Source: Aquila chrysaetos chrysaetos (taxonomy: Eukaryota > Chordata > Aves > Accipitriformes > Accipitridae). Taken from it: a DNA stretch of 64,000 nt. Shown here one piece after another: positions 42,501-50,469 of the stretch. Under the pieces are notes generated by a model. The model did not search any database and was not told where the DNA came from. It was given only the letters and a program-made list of their open reading frames with translations. Each line of letters begins with the position of its first letter. Within the stretch, counting starts at the first letter, position 1. Location of the stretch: contig NC_044010.1 of NCBI RefSeq assembly GCF_900496995.4, forward strand, positions 2,542,001 through 2,606,000, in the 5' to 3' direction. The position numbers were made by a program, and so were the translations under genes.

Positions 42501-43329
42501 GCTCATCATATAGGTGCGGCCCACTGCTCAGCTTTTGGGTTCATTGCAACCAAGATGCACTGCATGAATGTCCTAGAGCTGTGTCTGGATTACAGCAGCT
42601 TTGCCTACAAATGGAAAGTTGGAAACTTGTTCTCCTGAGAGATACTTGGTTTTCTAAATATAGTCCAGGTATCTCCCAAATCATGCATTCAGCTGACCTG
42701 AACTCCGATTAGGAAGAAGAATTTTTGTTGTCTCCAACAGTCTTCTTCCTCATGATACTCTCCTGCACCACTTAGGACCAGATACAGGAAATACCCATAT
42801 GCACAATTAGCGGCATACCTATTTTCAGCAAATTAACCATTAGCAACTGCCAGAGCTTACAGTGGTGGAAAGAGTCATTCACTTTCTATTACCTCTGTAC
42901 TCACACACACACACCTTTTTTCCTTTTTGGAAGTCCTCATATTATTGCAATCATAGAACTAAGCAGGTTCTCTCACTGATCACATAAAGCCTTCTCCAGT
43001 CAACGGTAAATCAAGCAGAAACATTTTACAACTCTTGTTCAGTCTTCTGGCCAGGAGCACATGGCACAGGCAGCTCCAGCAAGTCAGTTCTCCTTCCTTC
43101 CTCCCTCCCAAGTAGGGACATGTTGAATATGTGGAATTGGAGATGCTCATGAGTGTGCTCATTTTTTTCCCCCCATCCTGGATGTCTCCAGTTTAAAAAA
43201 TCCTAAAATAAGATAATTCTGTTTGCCCAACTAATTGTTCACCAGACTTCTAATGGTGCACATCTGCCTTTGCTGTTAGAACATGGGTGCATAGTGACAG
43301 GTGCAACAGCTGGTTTTTGTTTTTTGGTT

Positions 43330-43372
<43 letters not shown>

Positions 43373-46300
43373 TCACAGTTAAACATTAAACAAACATCTG
43401 TGCAGAGGGTAAAATTTCAAAGTGCAGCTAGGAGAAGGAAAAGGTAACTAGAAAAGCAGTAAGACTACCACATAACAAATGAAGACTTTCCACCATGAAG
43501 GAGTTTGTCATGTTCCTCTGTTCACAGGCCAACTCTAGAAGACCCTTACAGCAGACATGGCTGTGCTTCTCCTAAGCACAGCTTTACTTTTACAGCTCCA
43601 CCTCTGGAATTAAGGCCTAAATCCTAGTTGCCAAGTACAAAAAAGCCTGACAGCTCTCCTGCCTAAAGACACAAGGTGAAATGTTTCTGCACAGCACATA
43701 GGAGAGTTTTTCCCCCTCCACACACACAGAGAAGAGACCTTGTAATGTATACATGCATAAGAGTTTCAGCTAGGTGACTTGGTCAGCATATAAGTACCCT
43801 TATTTTCATTTTACACTCCCAGGAGCTGCACAGAAGGGAAGTCACTTGCCTGTCTCAAAGCAGCTCTGCTCCAGAGCCCCGAGTTGTGCTTTCCTCACCT
43901 TGTATACATCTGCTCATGAATAATGGCATAGGACTTGCTTTTCCCCTTCCCTTGTGCACGCATACTTGTATCCCAAGGAGTAAGGAAGATTATGTGGGTG
44001 AGGAATATCCTCTGAGATCAGGCAAGCACAACACTTTTCAGAAAGTGGTAAGTCTCTAAAGCACCAAACAGGAGTAACGGTCCTGTTCCCTCCTTTCTCT
44101 CATCCATCATTCAAGCATTGCTCTATTCAGCTGCATTTTCAGATGTGCCCTGGCACCCATGGCACGTGAGCAAACAGAACATTTACAGAGGACTGATGTG
44201 TCACCAGCCAGCCCTCATGCCTTGTCTTTGGGTCCAATTTGTCCCTTGCTTTGTAGGCCTGTCCTCATGAGAGAGAGCAGCAGAGCAGGGAAAACAGCAG
44301 AATTCACAGCATCAGGGAAAAAAAAAAAATCCCTGTTTCAGAGCCAGACCACTCCAGACCTGGCTTTGCTTCAGAGGGAAAGCCATTAAAGTCACCCACT
44401 GCAGCCCTTCCACATGGAAAATGCTGTTTTTATTCAATTAAATTTCCTGTAACTAAGGTTAATGGTCCACATGGTATCTGCCTCAAGGTATCAGAGGCTC
44501 CTGGCTGACCTGCCATCAGCAGAGAGACAGGAGGAGACTGCAAAGACCAGAAAGAGCAGAGAAGCTCGCAAGTGGCAGGCAACTGGCAAACACTGGCTGA
44601 CTCTCCACTCGCTAAGAGTTCAAGACTAAAGATTACCATGAAAGGTAAGGACTAGTACACTGAATTTTTGCAGAACTTGCATTCCTTCAGAAGATCCAAC
44701 AACTACCCAGAGGACAGCATGCCCCTAAGTATCTTCACAACTCTTGCACAAGAAAAACCTGCCCACAAGAGCACAGTCCCAGATTAAAGTCAATATTTCC
44801 ACTACCAAGCTTCTAAACCTTGAGCAATCCTCATCAACAGGGAGATGCAGGACCACCAGAACACATCAACTTCTGCCTCTGACCAGGCTGACAAGAGGAG
44901 ACCCAGCCAGGTTTGCCTCTCATCAGTTCAGGGCTGCAGCTGGGGAGGGGGCTGCACACACTCACAACCAATTATCCCAATTAGGCCAGACACCTTACAG
45001 GCTTCTGCTGGTTTAGCTCAGGAATGGCATCTGTAGGGCTTCTCAGTGAGGAATCATAGAATGGTTTGAGTTGGGAGGAACCTTTAAAGATCGTCTAGTC
45101 CAAATCCCCTGCCATGGGCAGGGGGACATCTTCAACTAGATCAGGTTGTTCAAAGCCCCATCTACCCTGACTTTGAATGCTACCGGGGATGGGGGATCCA
45201 CAACTTCTCTGGCAGCCTGTTCCAGTGTCTCACCACCCTCATCATAAAAAAATTTCTTCCTTTTATCCAACACAAATCTACCCTCTTTCAGTTTAAAACT
45301 GTTGCCCCTTCTCCTGTCACTATAGACCATTGCAAAAAAGCTTCTCTTCATCTTTCTTGTAAGTCCCCCTTTATATATTGAAAGGCCACAATAAGGTCTC
45401 CCTGGAGCTTTCTCTTCTCTAGTACCTTCTCTATTCTCAGAATCTGTTCTGGGCATCCCTCACCAGAAAGCTTCCTAGGACAGTCCATCTTTAAGTGGTT
45501 TTTCTCTTCCAAATTAGTTTTCATAGCAGGAGCTGGTTGCATGGCCCTCTTTAAGCACATTCATGGCAGTGCTTGGAAAGTTCTGTGTTAAAAAAAGTAT
45601 TAAGCCTCAAACCTGAAGTTTACCTTCTTGGATATGCTCTTGACCAGCTCAGTATCTGCAGAGATTTCATGTTCCAGCATACAGGAACATGGAGATTAGT
45701 CCACTAAAGCTTCCACTTAAAGGAAATGCAGCAGTAGTCTGGACCAGGTGGCTCTTCACAGCTGTGGGAATGGGCTAGTGTCTGAAAGTAGCCATCGAGC
45801 AGAAGATGCATTTAGATACCTGCAAACACCACTGAGCAGCCCCGTACTCCCTCCCCGCCTCCATCCACTCCACTATCACCCTAGTTATCCAGGAGAGAAA
45901 ACTTCTTTGTGGAAGGTGCCCATCAAAACACACAACTTCAAAGAGCACATTAAATCGAAGGAACTAGATTCATTTTAACTGAAGTCAGTATGCACACTGT
46001 CTTCACTAACAAGCCCCAGACAACATCTGGTCTGTCAACAGGCCCTCATCATAATACCCAATATCTTTAACACCTGAAGAAGCCTAACTTACATCACCAC
46101 CAGCTTCTACAAGGAGGCTCAGGCCCAAAGCATGCTTTTGACCTCCTGGGTTCAGTGGTGACACCCAACAGCTAAGTATTGCATATAGCCCATAGTATAA
46201 CTAAGGGCTCAGTTGCATCATAGTTCCCACACAGAACTCCTGCTCCATAAATACCAGGTGCATTTTATGACATAGTAACACACGTAATAGAAGAAAGACA

Positions 46301-47442
46301 AGTCTTTAAAGGGTTGGATCTTTTTGGAATTTCAGAGTAAAGCAAAGGATGATTAACACCACCTCCCCCTGCTTCCCCTCCTGCTTCATCATGCACTTTA
46401 GCAACTCCCTTCATAGTGAAGCATTAGAAACATAGTGTGGAAAAAGCATTGTGTTCCATTTTCTCTTGTCCCGTGCAACTGAGGACAGGAAGGAAGATTC
46501 ATTAGCCCAGTTCAACATCTTTTGGTACATCAGAATATCTTACCCAGCAATTAACGCTCAATCCAAACAACGGGGGCCAGAGTTTCCAAGGTACCACTTA
46601 GCTACTTGCGATAAACACGACGTTAAACAGGGGGGAGGGGGGAAACTAGCAATAGCTAGGCATACGTAAATGACAGGTTTCCTTCACACATCAAACAGCC
46701 ACGGCTTTAGCAGTGCTGCCCCGCAGCCTCCTCACATCACACCTCACCCGCGCAGCCCTGTCTCACCTCCCGGGCTCCCAGGGGAGAGCACCGTGATCCT
46801 ACAGAAGCGCTCAAGTGTGAAAAATGGTATTTAAAAAGGCTTATACAGTGCATACATATCTTTTTTTTTTATTTTTATTTTTTTAAGGTATTATCCTCGT
46901 AATTCCCTTCTAGACTTTTAAGCCCATTTTGCTGCTAGAAGCGCTAGATACCAAGCCTCCGTCTGGGGGGTGCACCAAAGCTCCAGCCCACCCCGTGCCC
47001 TCCGGGACACCGCCACCCTCTCTCCCCGCAGCCCCGGGGTGCCCCGGCCGTACCGGGGAAGCCCGCAGGTGCACCGCGGTTCCCGGCCCCCGGATGCGGA
47101 CAGGACCGCGGGCGCGGAGGGGGGAGCCCAGCCCGCTCCCGCACAGCAGCGGAGCCGCAGCGGCGCCGGCGCCCGCCCCCCTCCTTCTCCTTCTTCTCTT
47201 CCTCCTCCCCGGCCACACCGGGCCGGGGAAGCCGGTGCTCCGGGGGACGCTCCTACCTGCCCGGGCTCGCTGCTGTAAGCGAAGGCGTAGACCGGCTCCG
47301 CGTTGATGTTCACGGTGCCCCGGTAGACGTGGCCGAAGGCGCCGGGCAAGTGGCTGCCCCCGGGGCCGTCCCCCGCCGCCGCCACAGCCCAGAGCAGGGC
47401 GCAGAGCAGAGCCCCGGGGGCCGGGGCCCCCCCCGAGGCCAT
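3451..47442 (-). CDS. SIDT1: SIDT1, SID1 transmembrane family member 1 (whole coding span, 25 exons)
   Basis: Multi-pass membrane protein of the SID-1 family (CREST superfamily). Family members are linked to double-stranded RNA or nucleic-acid transport and cholesterol binding at plasma and endolysosomal membranes. I joined 25 coding exons; the total is 2457 bp, or 818 residues plus stop, against 827 in human as I recall it, and every junction keeps phase. The order is: a hydrophobic signal peptide (about 1-23); a glycosylated beta-rich ectodomain (about 30-292, with NSS, NFT and NRT sites); TM1 (about 296-320); an acidic, serine-rich cytosolic loop (about 324-412, including [18 protein letters not shown]); then about ten further TM helices to residue 818. 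CREST-type polar residues are visible: H495, S550, H554, D565, H782 and H786. SIDT1 rather than SIDT2 is indicated by [34 protein letters not shown] and the ending [10 protein letters not shown]. It lies head to head with SPICE1, as in human. Exon borders were inferred from homology and splice signals, not from transcripts. Confidence 0.96.
4453..4566 (-). CDS. SIDT1: SIDT1 coding exon 24 (residues 761-798)
   Basis: Encodes [19 protein letters not shown] and [19 protein letters not shown]. It contains the C-terminal H782 and H786 of the CREST core. P772 and G777 differ from the acidic residues seen in human SIDT1 and SIDT2. Acceptor CCTAG, donor GTAAGT (4447-4452). Confidence 0.96.
5306..5416 (-). 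CDS. SIDT1: SIDT1 coding exon 23 (residues 724-760)
   Basis: Encodes [20 protein letters not shown] and [17 protein letters not shown], a further helix. Acceptor CTGCAG, donor GTAAAG (5300-5305). Phase 0 at both ends. Confidence 0.96.
5739..5844 (-). CDS. SIDT1: SIDT1 coding exon 22 (residues 688-723)
   Basis: Encodes [20 protein letters not shown] and [16 protein letters not shown]. Acceptor CTCTCAG, donor GTAAAG (5733-5738). Ends in phase 0. Confidence 0.96.
6666..6712 (-). CDS. SIDT1: SIDT1 coding exon 21 (residues 673-688)
   Basis: A 47-base exon encoding [15 protein letters not shown], the first half of a membrane helix. Acceptor TTCAG, donor GTAAGT (6660-6665). Ends in phase 2. Confidence 0.94.
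7869..7945 (-). CDS. SIDT1: SIDT1 coding exon 20 (residues 647-672)
   Basis: Encodes [20 protein letters not shown] and RPMYM, a conserved loop between helices. Acceptor TGACAG, donor GTAGGT (7863-7868). Ends in phase 0. Confidence 0.96.
9160..9268 (-). CDS. SIDT1: SIDT1 coding exon 19 (residues 611-647)
   Basis: Encodes [20 protein letters not shown] and [16 protein letters not shown]. The L..Y..R pattern at the end fits a CRAC-type cholesterol-recognition motif. Acceptor TTTCAG, donor GTAAGT. Ends in phase 1. Confidence 0.96.
10948..11084 (-). CDS. SIDT1: SIDT1 coding exon 18 (residues 565-610)
   Basis: Encodes [34 protein letters not shown] and [11 protein letters not shown]: two helices and the strongly conserved [12 protein letters not shown] loop. 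Acceptor CATAG, donor GTATGG. Ends in phase 0. Confidence 0.97.
11341..11725 (-). mobile_element. CR1 LINE, 5'-truncated copy in SIDT1 intron 17
   Basis: The plus strand begins AATCACAGAATGG and continues with the familiar reverse-complement CR1 3' end: about 'aagggacctctgga', 'tccaacaccc', 'ctctgggcaacctgttc', then 'cattgcctcttgttctgtcac'. It is interrupted by an A run at 11531-11550. The element lies on the minus strand, the same sense as SIDT1. It is too decayed to code. Confidence 0.85.
12069..12186 (-). CDS. SIDT1: SIDT1 coding exon 17 (residues 526-565)
   Basis: Encodes [20 protein letters not shown] and [19 protein letters not shown]550 and H554 are CREST core residues; D565 is split across the exon 17/18 junction. 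Acceptor TTCCAG, donor GTAAGC (12063-12068). Ends in phase 1. Confidence 0.97.
13269..13392 (-). CDS. SIDT1: SIDT1 coding exon 16 (residues 484-525)
   Basis: Encodes [20 protein letters not shown] and then [18 protein letters not shown]. It contains the conserved H495 of the CREST core. Acceptor CTGCAG, donor GTAGGT. Ends in phase 0. Confidence 0.96.
13976..14049 (-). CDS. SIDT1: SIDT1 coding exon 15 (residues 460-484)
   Basis: Encodes [20 protein letters not shown] and LGVL, the luminal loop with an NVT site, shared with human SIDT1 and SIDT2. Acceptor GTCCAG, donor GTGAGT. Ends in phase 2. Confidence 0.96.
14709..14775 (-). CDS. SIDT1: SIDT1 coding exon 14, TM2 (residues 437-459)
   Basis: Encodes [20 protein letters not shown] and QT, nearly identical to human. 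Acceptor CTGCAG, donor GTGCGT (14703-14708), a less common but valid GT donor. Ends in phase 0. Confidence 0.95.
15331..15404 (-). CDS. SIDT1: SIDT1 coding exon 13 (residues 413-437)
   Basis: Encodes [20 protein letters not shown] and KIYF, the amphipathic stretch leading into TM2. Acceptor TTTTAG, donor GTAAGG (15325-15330). Ends in phase 2. Confidence 0.95.
15498..15537. repeat. Poly-T run, about 40 bases, SIDT1 intron 12
   Basis: An unbroken T run on the plus strand, hence an A run in the SIDT1 transcript, ending about 94 bases before exon 13. Confidence 0.9.
16043..16191 (-). CDS. SIDT1: SIDT1 coding exon 12 (residues 363-412)
   Basis: Encodes the acidic, serine-rich end of the cytosolic loop: [35 protein letters not shown], then [11 protein letters not shown]. 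Acceptor CTCTAG, donor GTACGG. Ends in phase 0. Confidence 0.95.
17500..17720 (-). mobile_element. Old CR1-like fragment in SIDT1 intron 10
   Basis: The order of short CR1-like blocks (ttggaagggac, caacctcctgcctgaagcag, gacacctcttccagagatt, caacctgaacctccca) fits a diverged CR1 3' part on the minus strand. There is no terminal repeat and the match is approximate. Confidence 0.5.
17858..17929 (-). CDS. SIDT1: SIDT1 coding exon 11 (residues 339-363)
   Basis: Encodes [20 protein letters not shown] and then YGAI of the cytosolic loop, matching human SIDT1. Acceptor TTGCAG, donor GTACAG. At 72 bases and phase 1 on both sides it is a skippable cassette. Confidence 0.93.
21804..21847 (-). CDS. SIDT1: SIDT1 coding exon 10 (residues 324-339)
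   Basis: A 44-base exon encoding [14 protein letters not shown], the basic start of the cytosolic loop after TM1. Acceptor TTTTTTAG, donor GTAAGG. It is less conserved than its neighbours, but phase and position fit. Confidence 0.85.
22735..22828 (-). CDS. SIDT1: SIDT1 coding exon 9, first transmembrane helix (residues 293-324)
   Basis: Encodes [20 protein letters not shown] and [11 protein letters not shown], the first membrane helix after the ectodomain. Acceptor CCTCAG, donor GTGAGT. Ends in phase 2. Confidence 0.94.
23220..23291 (-). CDS. SIDT1: SIDT1 coding exon 8 (residues 269-293)
   Basis: A 72-base exon encoding [14 protein letters not shown] and then QVTIVPSIK, aligned with human [22 protein letters not shown], including an N-glycosylation sequon (NRT). 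Acceptor CTCACAG, donor GTCAGT (23214-23219), which is weaker than usual. It is phase 1 at both ends, so it could be skipped without a frameshift. It is easily missed because the longest open frame here is a different one. Confidence 0.9.
23799..23847 (+). repeat. G-rich tract, SIDT1 intron 7
   Basis: Includes 14 consecutive G (23808-23821) and further GGGGG runs; a quadruplex-capable sequence on the strand opposite the SIDT1 transcript. Confidence 0.8.
24524..24617 (-). CDS. SIDT1: SIDT1 coding exon 7 (residues 238-269)
   Basis: Encodes [19 protein letters not shown] and then [12 protein letters not shown]. The [20 protein letters not shown] stretch separates SIDT1 from SIDT2. Acceptor TGCAG, donor GTAAGT (24518-24523). 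Ends in phase 1. Confidence 0.95.
25198..25281 (-). CDS. SIDT1: SIDT1 coding exon 6 (residues 210-237)
   Basis: Encodes [20 protein letters not shown] followed by KQAAITVQ, a block conserved in both SIDT1 and SIDT2. Acceptor TTTTAG, donor GTGAGA. Phase 0 at both ends. Confidence 0.95.
26440..26541 (-). CDS. SIDT1: SIDT1 coding exon 5 (residues 176-209)
   Basis: Encodes [20 protein letters not shown] and [12 protein letters not shown], the second half of the ectodomain. Acceptor CTCAG, donor GTAAGT (26434-26439). Phase 0 at both ends. Confidence 0.95.
29416..29461 (-). CDS. SIDT1: SIDT1 coding exon 4 (residues 160-175)
   Basis: A 46-base exon encoding [15 protein letters not shown] with an NFT glycosylation site. 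Acceptor TTCTAG, donor GTAAGG. Ends in phase 0. Confidence 0.93.
29672..29842 (-). CDS. SIDT1: SIDT1 coding exon 3 (residues 103-160)
   Basis: Encodes [19 protein letters not shown] and [11 protein letters not shown] of the ectodomain, close to human SIDT1. The donor GTAAGC is at 29666-29671. The split codon at the exon 3/4 border reads Glu where human has Arg. Confidence 0.95.
30812..30933 (-). CDS. SIDT1: SIDT1 coding exon 2 (residues 63-103)
   Basis: Encodes [18 protein letters not shown] and then [15 protein letters not shown] of the ectodomain, with an NSS glycosylation site. Acceptor CACAG, donor GTAAGT (30806-30811), ends in phase 2. It is separated from exon 1 by a 16.3 kb intron. 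Confidence 0.95.
31729..31756. repeat. Perfect inverted repeat, 13-base arms
   Basis: The arm CAAATGGAAATGG is followed by two bases (CA) and then its exact reverse complement. It lies in SIDT1 intron 1. Confidence 0.9.
34950..35425 (-). mobile_element. CR1 LINE fragment in SIDT1 intron 1
   Basis: Minus-strand translation gives [19 protein letters not shown] and [17 protein letters not shown], the C-terminal part of CR1 ORF2. The plus strand also carries 'cattgcctcttgttctgtcac'. The frame is broken and the copy is interrupted by an A run near 35047. Confidence 0.88.
40417..40441 (+). repeat. Quadruplex-type G tract, SIDT1 intron 1
   Basis: Four runs of three or more G with short loops, on the strand opposite the SIDT1 transcript. 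Confidence 0.6.
40795..41040 (-). mobile_element. Possible old CR1 fragment in SIDT1 intron 1
   Basis: The stretch 'gaagggatctcaggtgggca' followed by 'cccagctcaaagcaaagcc' resembles the CR1 3' end in reverse complement. It is weak and diverged, and the boundaries are approximate. Confidence 0.35.
42472..42547. repeat. Tandem duplication of a 38-base unit, SIDT1 intron 1
   Basis: Two adjacent copies begin ATAGGTGC and share GCCCACTGCTCAGCTTTTG-type sequence at a period of 38 bases with a few mismatches. Confidence 0.85.
43331..43368. repeat. Poly-T run, 38 bases, SIDT1 intron 1
   Basis: A long T run preceded by interrupted T/G sequence. No retroposed gene copy is visible beside it. Confidence 0.9.
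45050..45560 (-). mobile_element. CR1 LINE, 5'-truncated copy in SIDT1 intron 1
   Basis: The plus strand begins GAATCATAGAATGGTTTGAG, the reverse complement of the CR1 3' end. Minus-strand translation reads [20 protein letters not shown] and then [12 protein letters not shown], the ORF2 C terminus. It is one of the better preserved CR1 copies in the window, but still broken. Confidence 0.9.
47257..47442 (-). CDS. SIDT1: SIDT1 coding exon 1 (residues 1-62)
   Basis: The start ATG (47440-47442) opens [20 protein letters not shown], a signal peptide, followed by the ectodomain start [17 protein letters not shown], which aligns with human SIDT1. The donor is GTAGGA at 47251-47256, phase 0. The frame is open upstream to about 47886, but that part is GC-rich low-complexity sequence, so I chose the ATG directly before the signal peptide. 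Confidence 0.9.
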
Positions 47443-47557
47443 GAGCTCGTCCCTGCCGCTCAACCGGCCCCGCAGGGCAGCCTTCACGCCGGCGGGCCGG
47501 CCGGTGCGGCACCCGGACTGTCTCTGCGCGGTAGGGCGGGCGCCCAGGCGCTTTATT

Positions 47558-47580
47558 TGCAATTTAAATAAATAGCTCGG
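47558..47580 (-). promoter_or_regulatory. TATA-like AT-rich element upstream of SIDT1 start
   Basis: On the minus strand the sequence CTATTTATTTAAATTGCAAA sits inside the CpG island, about 115-140 bases before the start ATG. It is the only AT-rich island there. It could place transcription start near 47525-47535, leaving a 5' UTR of about 90 bases. This is motif inference only. Confidence 0.4.
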
Positions 47581-47900
47581 CGACACGCACAGGAGGCGGG
47601 GAGGCAGCCCCGGACACCCCCGCCCCTCGATCGGGGGGCGTCGAGCAACTTTCCCGAGGGAAAGACCGGCCGGCGGGGAGGGGAAAGGAAGGGGAAAGGG
47701 AGGCCGGCGGGCTGGCCGGCCGGCCCCGGGGAGGAGGGTCTCCTTACTGTGCCCGGCCCCAAATTCTGAGCCGGCATTGGCAGAGCGTTGTCGGGGAGCT
47801 TTTCCCCTTGGGGAGCTGTGCTGGGAGCTTAGGGGCACGCCGGCATCGTCAGGGCCACGGCAGCGGCGTCCGCAGGGCTTCAACACCCCCGGCCCATCGA

Positions 47901-49094
47901 GTCAGGGGTGTCCTCACTCCGCGCTCTGCCAGCTTGTGGGAGCGGCGGCTTGCACCTGCAATGCATCTTCCATAGGGCCATCCCCAACCTTTATTTTTGG
48001 CTGCTTGTAACTTTGGGATAAATGCCCTCGTCTTTTAGTTCAGTCCAAAGGTGTGGAAGGCTGCACCCAAATGTCATTTCGTTAATTCAAGCATGGCTTG
48101 GTGCATCTTATATTCTTTGAGTCATTCATGAAACTGCTACAAACAATACTGTGATACTCTCAACCTTTTCAGCAAGATGAGGGCGATGCTGTTGGGCTGT
48201 GAAAGGGACAGGGGTCTCTCTCGGATGGCTTAACCCTCCTACGTTCTTCTGTTGAAAACACGTCTGGGAAATGTGTCAGATCCCATAGTGGAGGATTGCA
48301 CTTTCAAGGCAGAGAAGATAGAGCGTTACTAGAAAGCAACCGGAAAGGTTTTTCAGACTGAGGATGAACTTGTAGGAGCTGCGGTTTTATAAAGCCAGCC
48401 TGCAGTCTCCAACTGCGGTGACTCTGGCCACAGAAGCTTTCCAGGTTGTGGGTTTTGTTTTCAAGACTGAGAGATTTCCTGGGGAGTCACTCGTCGTCTT
48501 TGGAGGAAAAGTTGCAAAGCTCAGCAAAACGAGCCAGCGTGCATTATGCCGTCATTTTGATCTTCAGGCCTTTGTGTGATCTCTGCCAAAAGAGAAAAAC
48601 AAAACAATTGTCAGTGATTTCTGTGTTTGTCTTGATGCAGGCTGCCATTCAAGTCACCCTGCCTTTTGTCAGAGTCCCAAGAAGTGGCATTAAGGGCAAA
48701 AAAAACCATTTAAGATCTGCTGGAAGATGGACACTCCAACACAAAGAGTTTGCCTTTCAGCCTGGAGTATCATGCTGTGGAGACCAGGAGACCTGTGCAC
48801 TGTCACCTCTGAGCTCTTGTGACTCTGTCTTGCCTCTTACCAGGACACGGTGTGACCTGTCCTGGGGGACTTCAAGCAGTGGTGGCACTGGGAGACTTGT
48901 AGCTTCCCCTCCCCAGCCTGTAGAGCCCAGGGTTCCTGAACCCTACAGCTCCCTTTTCACCCACTACCCTCTGCAGACCCACAGATCCCTTTAGCATGTG
49001 CCAGAGGGAGGAGACTGGGGAGCACATCTTCTCCCAGAGAGGAGAGGCTTCAGGCAACAGGAGGAGGTACGGCAAAGCAAAAGCACGTCAGGGC
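47901..49094. other. Spacer with no recognisable gene
   Basis: Moderately GC sequence between the SIDT1 CpG island and the probable LTR. A 182-codon plus-strand frame (48446-48994) has no recognisable domain. I see no other feature here. Confidence 0.5.
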
Positions 49095-50063
49095 CCGTGA
49101 CGGTCTAGCAAATTATAGCCAATGTCTCAAACATTTGTTAAAGAACTTTGGTGGAGAACATGGCCTCTGTAAAAGCACTGGAGTGGTATCAACAGGAAAA
49201 TGTGGCTGGAGGAGAAGGCCCCATGGAGGGTGGGACCGCGCTTCTCCAAAGCCACAATTCCTTATCTTAAGCGACCATGAGAAGAAGCACAACGTATGCG
49301 CCTGAAGGGAAGGCCAGATAGCAGTCATGCCTGCAGGGAGGGAGAAGCAACTCCCCGATGACCCCCCAAGCCCACCAAACCATTTCCAGAGAGTCCCGGG
49401 AATGTGAACTGCACATGTCAAGACCACCGACTCATTTCTGGAACATTCCTGAGCTCACACTGCGCTTGCTCAATGATGGCAAATCCCCACCTGCAGGGGC
49501 AGATGCTTCAGGTGTAAAAGAAGGGAGGACGAGTTCTCGGGGTGCCCTCCGGAACTAGATCTCTGGACTGGCTGGACCAATGCTGGACCCAGGACCGGTG
49601 AAATCCCTTTCTTCTCTCTTTCTTCCTCCTTTCTCTCTGCCCTCCACCCAGTCCCTACACCTCGTCCCTTTAGACATAAACTGTTGGCCAAGTCTGGGAC
49701 TAGGAGTGGATCTAGCCACCCCTGGGCTCCTCTTTGAGAAGGAGTCTAGAAAGCAAGGGGGTTCACTCTGAACCTTGTAACTCAAGGGAGGGCTCTCCTT
49801 ATTGTCTTCCCTGAACTGATCCCCAAATAAGTAAGGCACGGTATATACGGTTAGCACACGTTGTACAGTTTACTGACATAGTTTCATGTTCCGTTTTCTG
49901 TTTCTTTTTCTATACCTCCCTTCTCCTTTCAAACAGCGGCTTAATAACATGATGCAAGGTTCACATTGATAAGTTCACTTGTACTTGGGCAAGGTTAGCT
50001 TGGTTGAATAAATGTTGGTTGTTGTTTAAACTCCCCTGGTGTTGTTTCACCTTAATTCTGACA
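49095..50063 (+). mobile_element. Probable solo LTR of an avian endogenous retrovirus (approximate ends)
   Basis: An LTR-like layout without coding capacity. It has a GC-rich body, an AATAAA at 50007-50012, then a GT-rich segment (gttggttgttgtttaaactc) and a terminal ...TTCTGACA at about 50063, resembling the ends of ERVL-type bird LTRs. A TG near 49098 could be the left end. I found no clean target-site duplication, so the boundaries and family are tentative. Confidence 0.5.
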
Positions 50064-50469
50064 AAGGAAATCCATGAACCTGAGTCGCTCCAGCCTTGGG
50101 ATGCGACAGGGCCATGCTAGGTTGCTCAGAGCAATGTGACAGATGGCACAAGGCCAGTATTCTGCAAACCAAGGTAGCTCTGGCAGCTGCACATAATTTT
50201 TGTGCCATTTGGTGCTGTATGTATTTCAAATCGGGAGATCAGTGTGGTGTCAGTGTGTTGTCCCTCCCTAGTTGTGTTGTCTTCATGACGAAGAAGGGGG
50301 TCTTCATATAATCCACACTTTCCAATGCAGAATTATGGATTTCTTAAAGTACTTTCCCTGAGTGGACGTACGTTTTGGTGTCTTACCAAAGACTTCACAT
50401 TTTTATCTCGTTTTGAATTTGAGAATTCAAGTTTTCTTTTCAAAGTGTAATGCTTTGTTCTTGTCTTCA

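Larger units (their letters stand above)
30934..47256 (-). other. SIDT1 intron 1 (16.3 kb)
   Basis: A long first intron with three CR1 copies, a 38-base T run, a 38-base tandem duplication, a perfect 13-base-arm inverted repeat and a G-rich tract. I found no nested gene; open frames up to 190 codons have no recognisable domain. Confidence 0.75.
46960..47900 (-). promoter_or_regulatory. CpG-island promoter region of SIDT1
   Basis: A dense run of CG dinucleotides and very high GC content, covering SIDT1 exon 1 and its upstream flank, in sharp contrast to the AT-rich sequence on both sides (before 46920 and after about 47960). It includes a GGCC/CCGG-rich block near 47655-47735. Confidence 0.8.

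Noticed and set aside
43331-43368. The T run as the tail of a processed pseudogene
   Set aside because: No intron-less gene copy or target-site duplication is visible beside it. Treated as a simple repeat.
46918-47886. A 322-codon minus-strand frame running through SIDT1 exon 1
   Set aside because: Only the part from 47442 to 47257 is real SIDT1. The upstream extension is GC-rich low-complexity sequence and the downstream part is intron 1.
48446-48994. A 182-codon plus-strand frame in the intergenic spacer
   Set aside because: No family resemblance, no coding-like composition and no supporting splice signals.
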